Assembly: GCA_000697335.1 (NCBI GenBank)
Contig: JNEM01012943.1
Coordinates: forward strand, 1 to 60,358
Length of the DNA stretch: 60,358 nucleotides
Source of the DNA: Conidiobolus incongruus B7586
Taxonomy: Eukaryota > Entomophthoromycota > Entomophthoromycetes > Entomophthorales > Conidiobolaceae
Direction: 5' to 3'
The notes beneath the pieces were generated by a model. It did no database searches, was not told where the DNA came from, and saw only the letters and a list, made by a program, of their open reading frames with translations. Made by a program: the position numbers and the translations under genes. Below, piece by piece: positions 21,445 to 34,000 of this stretch (the stretch's first letter is position 1; each line of letters opens with the position of its first letter).

Positions 21445-23093
21445 TTTGAAATATTGGTTTATATAATATTTTTATTGTGAAATTCATCACTTTCAAAATC
21501 AGTGATTCGGTATTACTTCAACCAATAACATTGTTTAATAACTCAGTAGGTCAGGAGCCATAATAAATAAATATTAGGGATGGTGATAAATTTATGTCCA
21601 ATTCCTCCTTGAGTCATCAATTTATTTTAAAATTCAATTTATTCTTTTACTTTTCTGTCACATATTTCAACTAGAACCCGTTTAATATCTGAAAAATATA
21701 GAAAGATACGTCAAAGTAGTTCAATGATTGATTTCGTTGCTTAGAACAATAACAATATTACATATAGTTTTTCAATAATTTTGACTTTTGTTGTATATCA
21801 AACAGAGTTTTTATTTTTAAAATATTCCAAATCTATTAAATATTATATATACAGTATCAATCAATTAGTGTGAATTTTTAAATCAAAACCATTTTGTTAG
21901 TTTAATTATTTATTATTAAAAAAATCTAATAATTTAATCAACCCACATTACTAAATTTAAATTAAACCAAAAATACTAAGAAATATACAGAGTTTTATAA
22001 TAAATATATATAATACGATTAAAATTTTATATTAATCAATATTTATCACGACTAAAACAGAAACTCAACAGGTTTTTAACGTTAAATATAAATAAAATTA
22101 AAATTATATTGCTGATATATTAAAATAATAAAATATTAGATAATAAATGATCCAAAATATTATAATAACCTTAATACTATTAATTTTCATTAAATTCAAT
22201 TTTTTTAAAACTTTTCTATTTGAACAAAATTTCAATATATTAAATATATCTATATTGAGAAAGATTTAAATTAATATTTTTACACAGTCAAATTACTAAA
22301 TTATTGAACTAAATATTTTACATAATTTTATCAAAATATTTATTTAATAAAATTACTTTTAAGTTATTATTACTATTTTATATTTTATATTTTAATTTAA
22401 ACGTTATCAGTTAAAGGAGTAATATATATTTTGTCTCTATATTGATGATCTTATATTTAGATTAATTAGTGTGAATATTCTGATATTAAATGATTTATCA
22501 ATTTTTCTAACTTGATTCAGTTTATCATTCAAAAAATTGATAATTTTCTTTAACTTTTGATAAATATATCTGAGTATAAAATATTGAAAAATATCTTTAT
22601 AACTATTAAAAGAATTAAAATACTATCCTACAAATGAAAATATATTCACTAAATATTTTAAATTGAAGCAACTTATATGTAATTAATATATTTATATTTA
22701 GGATTTGATTTATTGATAAAAATACTGAAAAGAATTATACTATATTAGTAATTTTTGAATATTTTTTTTTGAAATTTTTCAACAAAGTTGAAATTACAAT
22801 TAAATTAATTAGATTATAAATGACTTAAAATTAGTGTAGTTTTGAACAACATAATATGAACGATTATATATTTTACATAATTAAATATAGTTTATTTTAA
22901 ATTAATTTGTAGATAGCTAAATAGTTATATTATAAGTAATAGATACTTAAATTAAACGTATTATCATTAAATAAATTTAAATTTATAGCTATAAAAAATA
23001 AACAGGATAAAATGAAATATGAATATAATAATTATTAAGAAAAAGAATATATTAATAAAGAAAGGAGGCAGGAAAAGCGAATACAAAATTGGG
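21445..23093. other. AT-rich spacer
   Basis: About 1.6 kb between the secreted-protein promoter and the end of the SERF-like gene. Low-complexity AT sequence; no gene, RNA or repeat recognised. Confidence 0.5.
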
Positions 23094-23466
23094 TCATTTC
23101 TTATCACCTCCTGCAGCCAAAGCAGCAGCTTTTTCCATAGCTTTCTATAAAAATTAAAGTTAGATAATTATTGAAGAATATAAATAAATTAAATCTTACT
23201 TGTTGTTTAGCTCTCATAATAGCAGCGTCACTAAACGAATTAGAAATTAATATAGAGTAAAAAAAAAATTAAATTTATAACTTACTTTTCCATCTTATTC
23301 TTTAAGCATTGGCCGTCATTTTTACCGTTTTTAGGGTTTTTCTTAGGGGCAGCAGCAGCTCTCTTAGCAGCTCTTTCTCTATCTTTTTCTCTTTGGTTAC
23401 CACCTAACCAATATATTGGATTAGTTGTAAAAAAATATTATAAATTATTGTTAGCTTACGAGTCAT
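23094..23466 (-). CDS. SERF/4F5-family small basic protein
   Basis: Four exons: 23466-23460, 23403-23286, 23230-23200, 23144-23094; 68 aa. The first exon is only 7 nt (ATG ACT C). The protein starts MTRGNQREKDRERAAKR, the hallmark of the 4F5/SERF family (MTRGNQRELAR...), continues with an Ala/Lys/Asn stretch and ends in EKAAALAAGGDKK. Family members are small, charged, mostly disordered proteins reported to modify amyloid aggregation and to be nucleic-acid associated; exact cellular role remains unsettled. No long open frame covers it, so it is found only by assembling the short exons, whose phases all agree. The middle (PKKNPKNGKNDGQC) is more divergent than the N-terminus. Confidence 0.85.
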
Positions 23467-24616
23467 TGACACGAAGGCAAAATTGATAAAATCAAAACTA
23501 TAAAATTACAAGGATTAAATGGTATCTAATAATATTTTGACCAATAGAATTCATTATATATTTATATAATTGTGATTGTGGGGAATTTATGGGATAATAA
23601 GTCATTATTAGTGATCTGATAAATGGTTTGATCTTCATTAAAAAAGCTCTAAATGGGATTTGGAACCAATTTTCACTTATGATCTTCATTAAGAATTATC
23701 TAGAAATGATTTAATCCTATTTTAAATAATTTATTATTAGAGATGATATAATTTTTTTCATATTCACTAAATTTCAAATTACAATATATTCGGTAATAAG
23801 ATCAATTAAAATAATATATTTTTGGACCTAAAATCACGTGAATTATTTGATTTTATTTTTATTATTTTCAAGAAAACAATTTAAATAATTTTTCATATAT
23901 TAAATTATATAATTGTATAAATTAATAAATAACAATAATTACAATTATCAAAAAATTAAAATTTGTGAATCATGTTCATATAATCTTTAATTATAGAGAT
24001 ATGTTCAATAATTTATGAAAACTTTTATCATTATATATTACTCATACAAAAATTAGAAACTTTATATATCATTGGGTATATTATAGAGTGATTGAATAGA
24101 CTATAATCCATAACATATTTTGATCTTTTAATTTCCTTTTTTCATAAAATATAAAATTCAATCAATTGGTAACAAGTATAAATAGAATATATTCATTATT
24201 TGATTTATTTCAAACTAATTTCAAAATTTTTCAAGTGCTATAATTGTATAATATTATATTTATAACAATTGAGTAATAATGATATTAAACAAATGACAAT
24301 TTTTTTTGAATAATCTGCAGAAATAATGAGTTAGAATAACTAATAATTATCCAACTATAATCACAGTAAGGATAATGGGTTTATAATTGAATCATTATAA
24401 AGTGTCGATATTAGAGAAATAATGCGATGCTGAGCAAACTATAATGCAAATGAATGAGTACATAATATTGATGAGAATTCAATTGTTAGAATGATTAATT
24501 GAAAATAACATCAGCATCAAGTTATTATATAATTTACAATATTAAATATTCAATAATATTTCAATTCCAAAAAAATAATTTATTATCAAAATTTCAAATA
24601 AAAATACAAATAGTTA
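23467..24616. other. AT-rich spacer
   Basis: Holds the SERF-like promoter at its low end and the 3' region of the second ATPase at its high end. A 63-codon open frame near 23498-23689 has no recognisable features and I do not call it. Confidence 0.5.
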
Positions 24617-27600
24617 TTACCAAGATAATTTGGCTAACTTAGAGTTAGGATACTTTCTCACTAACAACTTTCGAATTTCTTCGCTAATTAGAATAATCAT
24701 TGCGAATATAATGGGAATGAACCAGTATCTCAATTCAATGGGTTTGGTATTAAATAGCATGTTGAACCATGGTACATACACTACGATGCTAGCCATAGAT
24801 ATGGATGCAATGAGTGCAGCGATTAAGTGAGGACTGAAACTCTTTGGAGCAAATGGATTGAAATTTAGGATGGAAACGCGTCTTGTTCGAGTGGCGAAGA
24901 GATTCCCCAAACATTGCATAATCACCAAAGTCACAAAGTAGATGGTTTGACCTTTGCTTTTTACATAGTTTAACTGATCTTGCGTCATGCCTTGGTAGCC
25001 ATCTGACCACTTGTCAAATATCAGAAATAAATCTGATAGCTCCAATTTCTCTGTGTGCATGTAATAGAAATACATAGCGTGAGCAAAGAATGCTTCTTGG
25101 AATCCTATGAATAAATATGCTTGCAGTAACAGTTTTCCGTCTGCTAAACGATCGAGCTTAGCATTTCTGGGGGCTTGGGTCATGAGGTCGAGTTCGGGCT
25201 TTTCGTGCATGAGAGCAAGTGCACTGAACACATCAGTTACAACACATATGATAATCATTAAGAATGCACTCAACGGTAATGGAACCCCAAGTAATATATT
25301 CATTAAAATTGGAATTGTTTCTGAGAAGCTACCAGCTGGTAATAGATATAGAATTACCTTTTTCAAATTATTAAAAGTTAATCTACCATAACGAATAGCT
25401 TCTAGTAATGAAGAAAAATTATCTTCAATGAGGATCATATGAGCAGCTTCCATTGCTACAGAAGAGCCTCCTCCCATTGCAATCCCAACATTTGCAGACC
25501 TAAGCGCTGGGGCATCATTTACACCGTCTCCCGTTACTGCAATTCTGAATTTACGCTTCTGAAATTGTTGAACAACGGCTAATTTATGATCTGGAGTAGC
25601 TCTGGAAAAGACTATTTCGTCATATTGGCAAATTCTATCCCATTCAAGCTCATTTAAACCTTCAATCTCAGGACCGTTAATTAATAGAGATCGAGCAGGA
25701 CTAGTTTGAGATTTCTCATTATGTACACATACTTCAATAATTTCGGTCCCGGCTTTCGCTACAACATTCTCAATAGTATCGATTTCTGAATTGCTGATAA
25801 TTCCCACTTGTCTTGCAATGGCTGTTGCAGTCAGAGAAAAATCACCCGTCAGCATCATAACCTTAATGCCAGCTGATCGAAATTGTTTTAAAGTATCCCG
25901 AATACCATCACGAGGGGGATCAATTAAGCCACACAGGCCAACCAAGCACAAATTAGAAATTGGATTCTCTACATCTATTGTAAAATGAGAAAGATCTTGA
26001 TCGTTGGGTAAAATAGCCCTAGCCAGCAGCAACATGCGATGACCTTGCTTACTCCAATACTTACGCTCGTCCTTAAAAAATTTCCTTTTAGCAAAATCTA
26101 GAGGTTTTTGCACGCCATTTTCGTCCAAATAAAATTGACAGCAGGGTAAAATAACATCAGGAGCGCCCTTGATCATCATAATGCGTTGCTTGGTATTAAA
26201 TACGTTGTCCTCGGATTTAGGTTGAACGATCGTAACCATCCATTTATTCTTAGAATTGAAAGGAATCTCTGATATCACAGTATATTCTTGCTGGAATTCG
26301 CTATTAGATTTAAATCTCTCTGAAAATCTCAAGAGCCCTGAATCTGTGGCACTTCCATATACTGTCCTTTGATTAATGGGTAGTTTCAAATGGTCTTTTT
26401 CAAAGGTGGCAGCATTGCAAAGTGATGAAATAGCTATGAGTTCCATAAATATGGGATGATATTGATCATGCAATTCGTAACAATCATTTAATTTATAGCA
26501 CTTATCCAATACTACCGACATCACTGTCATTCGATTGTTAGTCAAAGTCCCCGTCTTGTCCATTGCAATCATTTGAATAGAGCCCAAAGCTTCTACAATA
26601 TCCAAATTCTTCACCACTATTTTTTCGTCTGACATTTTCCTTGCAATGATGGTTAGTGTCAAAGTGACTGCAATAGGTAATCCAACAGGTAAGAATGCCA
26701 CTAATACACCAATGACATTGACGAGCATATCGGATAAACTTAAAAATGAGGGGTATTTAACTTTTAGCCAAGATACCCATACAATGAGTACAAATAAACC
26801 TGTGGTAAGTGCCAATGTGGCAATGATTTTGACAAAAAAGCCAATTTCCTTCACCAGCAAAATCTCTTTATTAATAGATTTGCATGACATTTTAGCAATC
26901 TTTCCCATGACTGTATCATCTCCAATATTAATCACAATACCCTTACCTTCGCCATTTGTCACTAGGGTGCCCATTAAAGCAATGTTTCGACTCACCAAAT
27001 AATCCTCGTCTGTGCATTCAGGAACAGTTTTCACTGGGTCATTCTCGCCCGTAAGCATAGAACGGTCAATTTTCAAGTCCTTCCCTTCGATAACACGAAT
27101 ATCCGCAGGTACTTTCATACCCAATTTCAAATCGACTAAATCGCCCTCGACCAATTCCGCTGTAGAAATCGAATGATGAACACTATCTCTAGTCACCAAT
27201 ACATTATTCGGAATCATATTACTAATGGAACTCAAGATCTTATTCGAACTAAAATGCTGATAAATATGAAATGAAATATGTAGACATACCACCAAAATCA
27301 ACAGAATTGCCAATGCTAGATTGGAACTATCCGGATTATCTCCGCCAAGAGGTTTATAAGCAAGAATAGACAAGATGGAAGCAATCCACAACACAGTTGA
27401 AAACCCTCCAAACAGAGCCTGCAAGAATTTTTTCAAAAACATAGACTTGGGAGGACTGATGACATTCTGGCCGTATTTGGATAATCTTTCACTTGCTACT
27501 CTTTGAGAAAGACCTTCTGAATCTGATGTGGAGAATCTGCAGCATAGCTTGGGTATAGACAGAGTATGATAATCGATTTTCATTCCTTCGTTTGGCATAT

Positions 27601-27718
27601 ATACTGGATCTATTGTGCTTTTGTTAGGTTTTTTCCTTTGAAATAATCTTGCAAAAGGTTTCAATAAAAAATGAATTTGTTTGCGTTTGCTTGACATCTT
27701 TTCCACCAAAGTAATCAT
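24617..27718 (-). CDS. P-type cation ATPase, paralogue of the 12765 gene
   Basis: Single exon, 1033 aa, co-linear with the 12765-15869 protein across its length. Actuator motif TGEN (223-226, Asn in place of the usual Ser; the Glu is kept), M4 PVGLP (344-348), phosphorylation site DKTGT (D387), then KGAPD, DPPRDG, MLTGD and TGDGVNDAP in order, and a C-terminus KYPNSKLAKLSW nearly matching KYPKSILAKLAW of the paralogue. M5 again reads YLLPAGSFSE. The N-terminal tail is basic (KRKQIHFLLK) rather than Ser/Arg-rich. Catalytic residues look complete, so I expect an active pump; ion selectivity is uncertain because M4 lacks the acidic residue of Na+/K+-ATPases. Start taken at the first Met; MSSKRKQ, 7 codons later, is an alternative. 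Confidence 0.9.
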   Translation of the reverse strand: MITLVEKMSSKRKQIHFLLKPFARLFQRKKPNKSTIDPVYMPNEGMKIDYHTLSIPKLCCRFSTSDSEGLSQRVASERLSKYGQNVISPPKSMFLKKFLQALFGGFSTVLWIASILSILAYKPLGGDNPDSSNLALAILLILVVCLHISFHIYQHFSSNKILSSISNMIPNNVLVTRDSVHHSISTAELVEGDLVDLKLGMKVPADIRVIEGKDLKIDRSMLTGENDPVKTVPECTDEDYLVSRNIALMGTLVTNGEGKGIVINIGDDTVMGKIAKMSCKSINKEILLVKEIGFFVKIIATLALTTGLFVLIVWVSWLKVKYPSFLSLSDMLVNVIGVLVAFLPVGLPIAVTLTLTIIARKMSDEKIVVKNLDIVEALGSIQMIAMDKTGTLTNNRMTVMSVVLDKCYKLNDCYELHDQYHPIFMELIAISSLCNAATFEKDHLKLPINQRTVYGSATDSGLLRFSERFKSNSEFQQEYTVISEIPFNSKNKWMVTIVQPKSEDNVFNTKQRIMMIKGAPDVILPCCQFYLDENGVQKPLDFAKRKFFKDERKYWSKQGHRMLLLARAILPNDQDLSHFTIDVENPISNLCLVGLCGLIDPPRDGIRDTLKQFRSAGIKVMMLTGDFSLTATAIARQVGIISNSEIDTIENVVAKAGTEIIEVCVHNEKSQTSPARSLLINGPEIEGLNELEWDRICQYDEIVFSRATPDHKLAVVQQFQKRKFRIAVTGDGVNDAPALRSANVGIAMGGGSSVAMEAAHMILIEDNFSSLLEAIRYGRLTFNNLKKVILYLLPAGSFSETIPILMNILLGVPLPLSAFLMIIICVVTDVFSALALMHEKPELDLMTQAPRNAKLDRLADGKLLLQAYLFIGFQEAFFAHAMYFYYMHTEKLELSDLFLIFDKWSDGYQGMTQDQLNYVKSKGQTIYFVTLVIMQCLGNLFATRTRRVSILNFNPFAPKSFSPHLIAALIASISMASIVVYVPWFNMLFNTKPIELRYWFIPIIFAMIILISEEIRKLLVRKYPNSKLAKLSW

Positions 27719-29606
27719 ATCAAATTTTATCAGTTAAATAAAATTCAAAAAGAATTAATCATTAATATTGTACAATAAATATTAACGAATATTAAGAATA
27801 ATTATAAGAAGTAATAAAAAGCTAACATTAACACCTTTATTATTTCAATATTGAAAAATGCATCTAAATTTCAAATTGATATAAATTTCTGACAATTTAA
27901 AATTATAAAATCATATCTACCAAATGAATACAAGGTAATATTTATTATTTTAGACAATTTTAATAAATGAGTTAACCTCTACAAATCATCAAGATTGACC
28001 AATAAATTCATGATTAGGATTTGATTCCAAATTTAATTTTATTTCAAATTAAAAAACATCAGCCAATTACTCAAATTTATAACTAAATTACATGATAATT
28101 GAAAACAAGTCATATTAAAAATTTTTATAATTATAATATTATATTTTTAAATATCTAATATAGTTCAAATATGATCCTCTATCACACCTAAGTTAAAATT
28201 ACTCAATTCATCATTTTACCAATTTTTAGTGTTAATCTGTTTAGTTTGATTTTACTGCATTTAAAAACTTGATGAAACTAGGACCCTCCAATCAAATTAA
28301 AGAATGAATTATCATGAGGCTTAATCAATTTTCAGTTAATTTTTATTTAATACTAAAAATCGGATCAATTTTTTTAAAATAATTTTGGTTTCATTATTTT
28401 GAAATTTTGCTGCAAATTTTTTGACAATTTAGAATGGCTAAATATTAAATAATATAACTATATTTATATTAGTAGTTATAATTTTTTCAATTTCTGGTGA
28501 TAGAAATAGTTAATTATAATTATAACTCTTTAACTAGACTAGTATCACTCTATATCAAAATTCAAATGCATTCAAGAATTATGATTTCTGGCTGTGTTTA
28601 CCAATATGTCAAATAAAATTCCAAATTACTTTAAACTAACAGGAATATATATTACTTTGGATTATTACCAGAAAAATAAGGCTGGTATTTATACGGGTAA
28701 TTCCAATTATAAAAATGCCGAAGGGACACCAAAAATTATCGAATGATTTTATGAAATGAATTCAATATCGTAATAGAAAAACAAAATTATGTCATAGAGT
28801 GATCAAAAATAATTAAAATCTTAATATTTATTCCAACTATTTTTAATGTATAAATTTCATTTAGGATATTTGTGTGTTTTTTAAAAGATAAAATAATCCA
28901 TTTAAAATATATGTTAAATTCATATTTAATAATGCTTTTTTCAAAAATAAAACTATATTAATAAATGTATATATTTTCACACTATTCCACTATTACCACT
29001 ATAATATAAACGAAAATATGACCCAAAATCCAATAAAATCAATAATAATTACAAGATTTTAGTTTGAGTATTATATCTGGAACAATTTCAATTACAAATC
29101 GGGAAATAGCCGAAGCTCAATCTTTCTTAAATTTGATTTGGTACCAAAATTGAACCATTGAAAATAATTAAAATTATAACAATATGCTTTATATTAAATT
29201 AAAATTCTTCCAATATTGTAAATTTGAATTTAATCAATGTAAAATGGATAACATGACTATAAAAGAAAAAAAGATATAATTAATGATAATTAGGATTATT
29301 TGGAAATACTTGATTATATTATCAAACATATTCAAAGCTTTTTACGTATAAATCAATGATAAATTTGTACATTTAAATTTAATTCATTACAACACTTTAA
29401 AAAATTTATAATATTGAACAATAAATTATTTTATTATCAAATCAGATATTACACATTTAAAATATTTAAAAATGATTAATCTATTTATTATAAATCAATA
29501 TATATATATCAAGCTTATTAACTCTACTTTCAAAATGTAAAACTTAGATATAAAATTGATTATGCAATATGTTTAAAATGCTGATATTTTAGTAAAATAA
29601 TCTTCG
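27719..29606. other. AT-rich spacer upstream of the second ATPase
   Basis: About 1.9 kb of AT-rich DNA between the ATPase start and an LTR-like block. No supported coding or RNA feature. Confidence 0.5.
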
Positions 29607-30098
29607 TGTCAGGTACTCGATAACACTGGCCAGAGTCAAGGTAGTTAGATCGCTGGTCATAGTGAAGCATAGTAAGTCCGTGACATGTAGGACGAGCTGA
29701 AGCACATACATGACTAGCTGGGTAGCGAGCATGATGAGCAGTGGTGGGGAATACGCTACTGTATGTGGGTCGACAGTGATTAATTAGCCTGCATTCATCT
29801 AGATCAAATAATGCGAATACAATTGATAGAATAACTCCGAATTTAGTCAGTTTTAAAGTGATTTTTATTGACTCCGTAAGGTAGAGCAGTAGCTGGTAAG
29901 CTAAACGTCGGATAAGCATTCTACCAGAATTCCTTAATTATTCTCCTTACTTTTATGTTAGCCTATGCTTTTTATTGGGAGCTATAGGCTAACCGATGAA
30001 GTCATCCTCGTGCACCGCGCAATGTGAGTCCCAAGGAGGACAAGATTCCCAATGCACCTCGTCAACTGGTTTTAGCAGAGGGCTCTTTCACCCTGGCA
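29607..30098. mobile_element. Solo-LTR-like fossil
   Basis: A 492-bp block with clearly higher GC than both flanks. It begins TGTCAGG and ends CCTGGCA, near-perfect inverted ends with the TG...CA of retroviral-type LTRs. The flanking 5-mers CTTCG and TTTTG differ only by C-to-T changes, compatible with a decayed 5-bp target duplication. No internal element or second LTR adjoins it, so it reads as a solo LTR. Family and orientation are undetermined. Open frames across it on both strands have no protein resemblance. Confidence 0.5.
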
Positions 30099-31017
30099 TT
30101 TTGATTAAAATATGTGTATATACCATGTATATACTCATAGCAATAATGTTTAAAATTTCTAAATTCTGGCAAATAGGTTTTAAAAATTTTAAATTTTTTC
30201 AAATAATAGTATAGTATTTAAAAACATCTCTTGAACTCAATCTATTTCTTATTTTTGATTTGTCTAATCATTTTTCAATTTAGAAATTTTTTGAATTAAT
30301 CAAGCCATTTCAAGTTCTAACACTTTATTATAATATTTTGATTATGAGTTTTATTTCAACAATATTCATTGTCAAAATTATCATGTGTTTACATAATTGA
30401 TAGTTTATAAAAATTAATAATTATTTAAAGATTAAATATCCACAGAATTCCCATTTAATTATATTAATCATTAATCTGAAATTTCCACATCATTAATTAT
30501 TTTCAACCAGATATATATTTTATGCTTGAATTGAGTATACGTTACAATTTAATAAAAACGTTTTTAAATTCAAATATATTTACCAACGTTAATCTTATAC
30601 ATATATTAACATTTAAATAGCTTGTCGAAATATGATATCATAATAGGCAATACACTATAATATATTTTTATTATCAAACTGAATACCATATAAATTGAAA
30701 TCCGAACTCTTGGCTATTTACGGATAATTTTATTAACCTTTGGATTAGGAAAATTTCACAAGTCACAGAATTTAAATTTCAATTATTTTCAAATAAATAC
30801 AAAATAATCAGTACAAAAAACAGACTATAATAGTCATAAAAATATATTAATGGATATTTATTTAAGTTTATTATTTATTAAGATATTAAATTTTTTTTTG
30901 ATTAATTTATCAAATTATTAACCAAAAGGATTTTAATTTTTGAATGCTAATCAAAATACCTTTTCATAACATTATAAATTAAATTCCCATAATACTTAAT
31001 CAGGTATCAATTCAATG
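30099..31017. other. AT-rich spacer upstream of the synaptojanin-like gene
   Basis: AT-rich spacer; its last part is the promoter region of the plus-strand gene that follows. No coding feature seen. Confidence 0.5.
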
Positions 31018-31025
31018 TATAAAAG
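31018..31025 (+). promoter_or_regulatory. TATA box of the synaptojanin-like gene
   Basis: TATAAAAG, 56 bp upstream of the start codon at 31081, leaving room for a short 5' leader. Same form as the box before the gene at 47492. Confidence 0.5.
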
Positions 31026-31080
31026 CTTAAAAATGCCAATAACCAATCCCCAAAACTCCATTTACCAATAAAATAATATA

Positions 31081-34000
31081 ATGACAAATTTTACAGTCCT
31101 TGTCAAAAGTGAACCACAGAGACAGGTACTTTTACTACCAACAAATAATCAGAATGGTGTCAAAAACTTTGGAGCGTTATTCCAACTGAATGATACAGAG
31201 TTTACTAGCACAAATGTTGGAGCAATTCATATTAGTTTGGTAGAGTTAGACAAGGTCAATAAGAAAGAATGGACCAGATTGACCAACGGTTACGGTTGCT
31301 TGGGATTTTTGAATATTGATAAGGGTATTTATATTTATATATAATATATAATCTATTATTAATGATTTATTAGATATATATTTATTGATTATATCATCAC
31401 AAACTAGAGTATGCCAACTACCTAACGAAGAGAATATATATAGAATTAACGATGTTCAATTCGTCAATTTAATTCACGATTATTACGATATTGATTTTGA
31501 TAAACTATGGGCTTTCGAGAGGGATCATTACGACAGTGAGGAGGAGATGCAGCAAGAATTAAAGTATAATTATGATAATGTCAGATTATTTTTGAGTAGA
31601 AATTTCTTCTATTATTCAACAGATATGGATTTGACAAGATTTACTCAGAGCAGGTGATATATATAGAATATATTACTCTAATTAATGTTATTTATTTAAT
31701 GTTTTTTAGACTGAAGCAACAGCAAATTTACCAATTTGACGAAACGTTCTTATGGAACAGTGATATGATGTATCCTTTGAGATCTTTCTTTCATAATTTA
31801 AATCCCAATAAGAAGAAAGCATTTTTGAAGAATGGCTATATGGTTCCTATGATTCAAGGGTTCTGCGATTTGAAACAACTGTCAACAGGTGAAGATTTGA
31901 AGATTGGTATTATTTCTAGGATGGGATGGAAACGAGCTGGTAATTGGATTATATTAATTTATATATATGTGGTTAATATTTGGTGATTAGGTACTAGATT
32001 TAATACTAGAGGTATTGATGATGCAGGCAATGTAGCCAATTTCACAGAAGTAATCAACATAATATATCGAAATATATCATATATTAAATCTTTCTCAATT
32101 AGACTGAAATAATATTTTTCAATTCTGATTTTTTATTCAGTTTCTTACAAATTCGAGGCAGTGTACCAGGTAAATTAAAATAGAAAATAATTTATAACTT
32201 TAATTAACTATTTTATTATTGATTAGCATTTTGGGAACAAAATGTAATATATAAATATAACATAATATATACATATAAATGATATTAATAAATATCTTAT
32301 AGGGGTTACAACTAATGGGTCACAAAATCCAAATTATGAGAGGATTGGAAGCAACTCTACCAGCTTTCAATCAACATTTCCACAAACTGCTGCAACGGTA
32401 CAAAAATATCCAAGTGGTGAATTTATTAAGTCAGAAGGATGGTCCCGAACTTCAGCTAGGTAATTTGTATGCGAATCTGATAGCTCACTTTTTGAGTGGT
32501 CAGAAGACAGATGGCAAATTGAATTTAGTGGATTTTGACTTCCATGCAGTGTGTAAGGGTAATAACTATCAGTTTGCGTTGTTGTTGGTGGACCAGATGG
32601 AGAGCCAGTTGGAGGAATTTGGATTTTGTGGTGTGGATCTTGCCACTAATAAGTTGATGCATACTCAAGAGGGTGTTTTTAGAACAAATTGTTTGGACTG
32701 GTAAATTTATTACATAACTTCATCAAACTTGTATTAATCTTATTATTATTTTGTAATTAAACATTATACAGTTTGGATAGGTAATTTGAATCAGATAGCT
32801 AACTACCACAATATTTATATTAATATAATTATTTAGAACTAATGTTGTCCAAGGTTTATTCACTCAGTATCATCTCAAAAGGATCTTACAAGAGTTTGGA
32901 CTAAGTCACCTCTATGGTCAAGTCATCCCTGTTATTTCTCAATTGATGGGGCAGAATGGGGATGCCATTTCCAGAATTTATGCGGGTACGGGTGCTCTAA
33001 AATCTAGTTTTACTAAGAGCGGTAAATCGTCCATTGCAGGTAATCCAACAATGTTGGGATTTGAACATTAGTTAACTTGAATTGATTAGGTCTTTTGAAC
33101 GATGCTTCCAAATCCGTGAATAGAATGTATATTGGCGCTGTGACCGATAGAGTGAAACAAGAGCTGACAGATATGTTATTGGTAATTATAATATTTTTTT
33201 TTGAAATTTTTTGCGTTATTAATCAGTAATTAGGGTAAATTACCTGGACAAGTTAAATTAGTATTGGACGGACCTTCTAATTTTGATTCGATACCCAAAT
33301 CACCCAATCAACAGTAATCTTTTTATATTCAAGTTTAATTTACATACTAATATATGATCTAGAGCTTTGGAATTACATCATCCCAACACTAGTCAACCAC
33401 CTAAGAAACTAACAATACATTGTGGTACATATAACGTGAATGGACGTCATCCAAGCGGTCAAAGTTTAGTTGATTGGATTCTACCTCCCAAGCGTAAGTT
33501 TAATATTAATCAATTTATTCGCATATTAATTATAGTATATAGTTGAAGAAGATATTCCAGATCTTTATGTTATGGCATTTCAAGAAATTGTCGAATTAAC
33601 ACCCTCTCAAGTAATTTTGGCAATATGAATTGATTAATATATTTATACTAAATTATAAATTAGATATTAAACGCTGATTTAGGTAGAAAGTAATGAATCC
33701 ATTTGTCGTATTAAAATAGCTCTATACTAATTAAATTATATAGATTTATATGGCAAAATATTTTAATTAAAGATTTAAATACTACCTTCCCCGATGGCAA
33801 CTATGTTTTCTTAAGCTCTGAACAATTGGTTGGAATTACTATTTTAATCTTCGCTAGGGATACCATTTTACCATTCATCAATCAGTTGGAAAAATCTATT
33901 AAAAAGGTAACATTATTTAATTATAATATCATACCTCATAGTTGATTGGTTTTAGACCGGTTTTAGTGGCATTGCCGGTAATAAAGGAGCTGCTGCTATT

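Noticed and set aside
24630-27002. Open frames opposite or overlapping the second P-type ATPase
   Set aside because: Same reason: shadows of the long ATPase frame with no features of their own.
29560-30214. Open frames across the GC island (119 and 72 codons)
   Set aside because: Neither resembles a protein, and the TG...CA ends explain the block better as an LTR.
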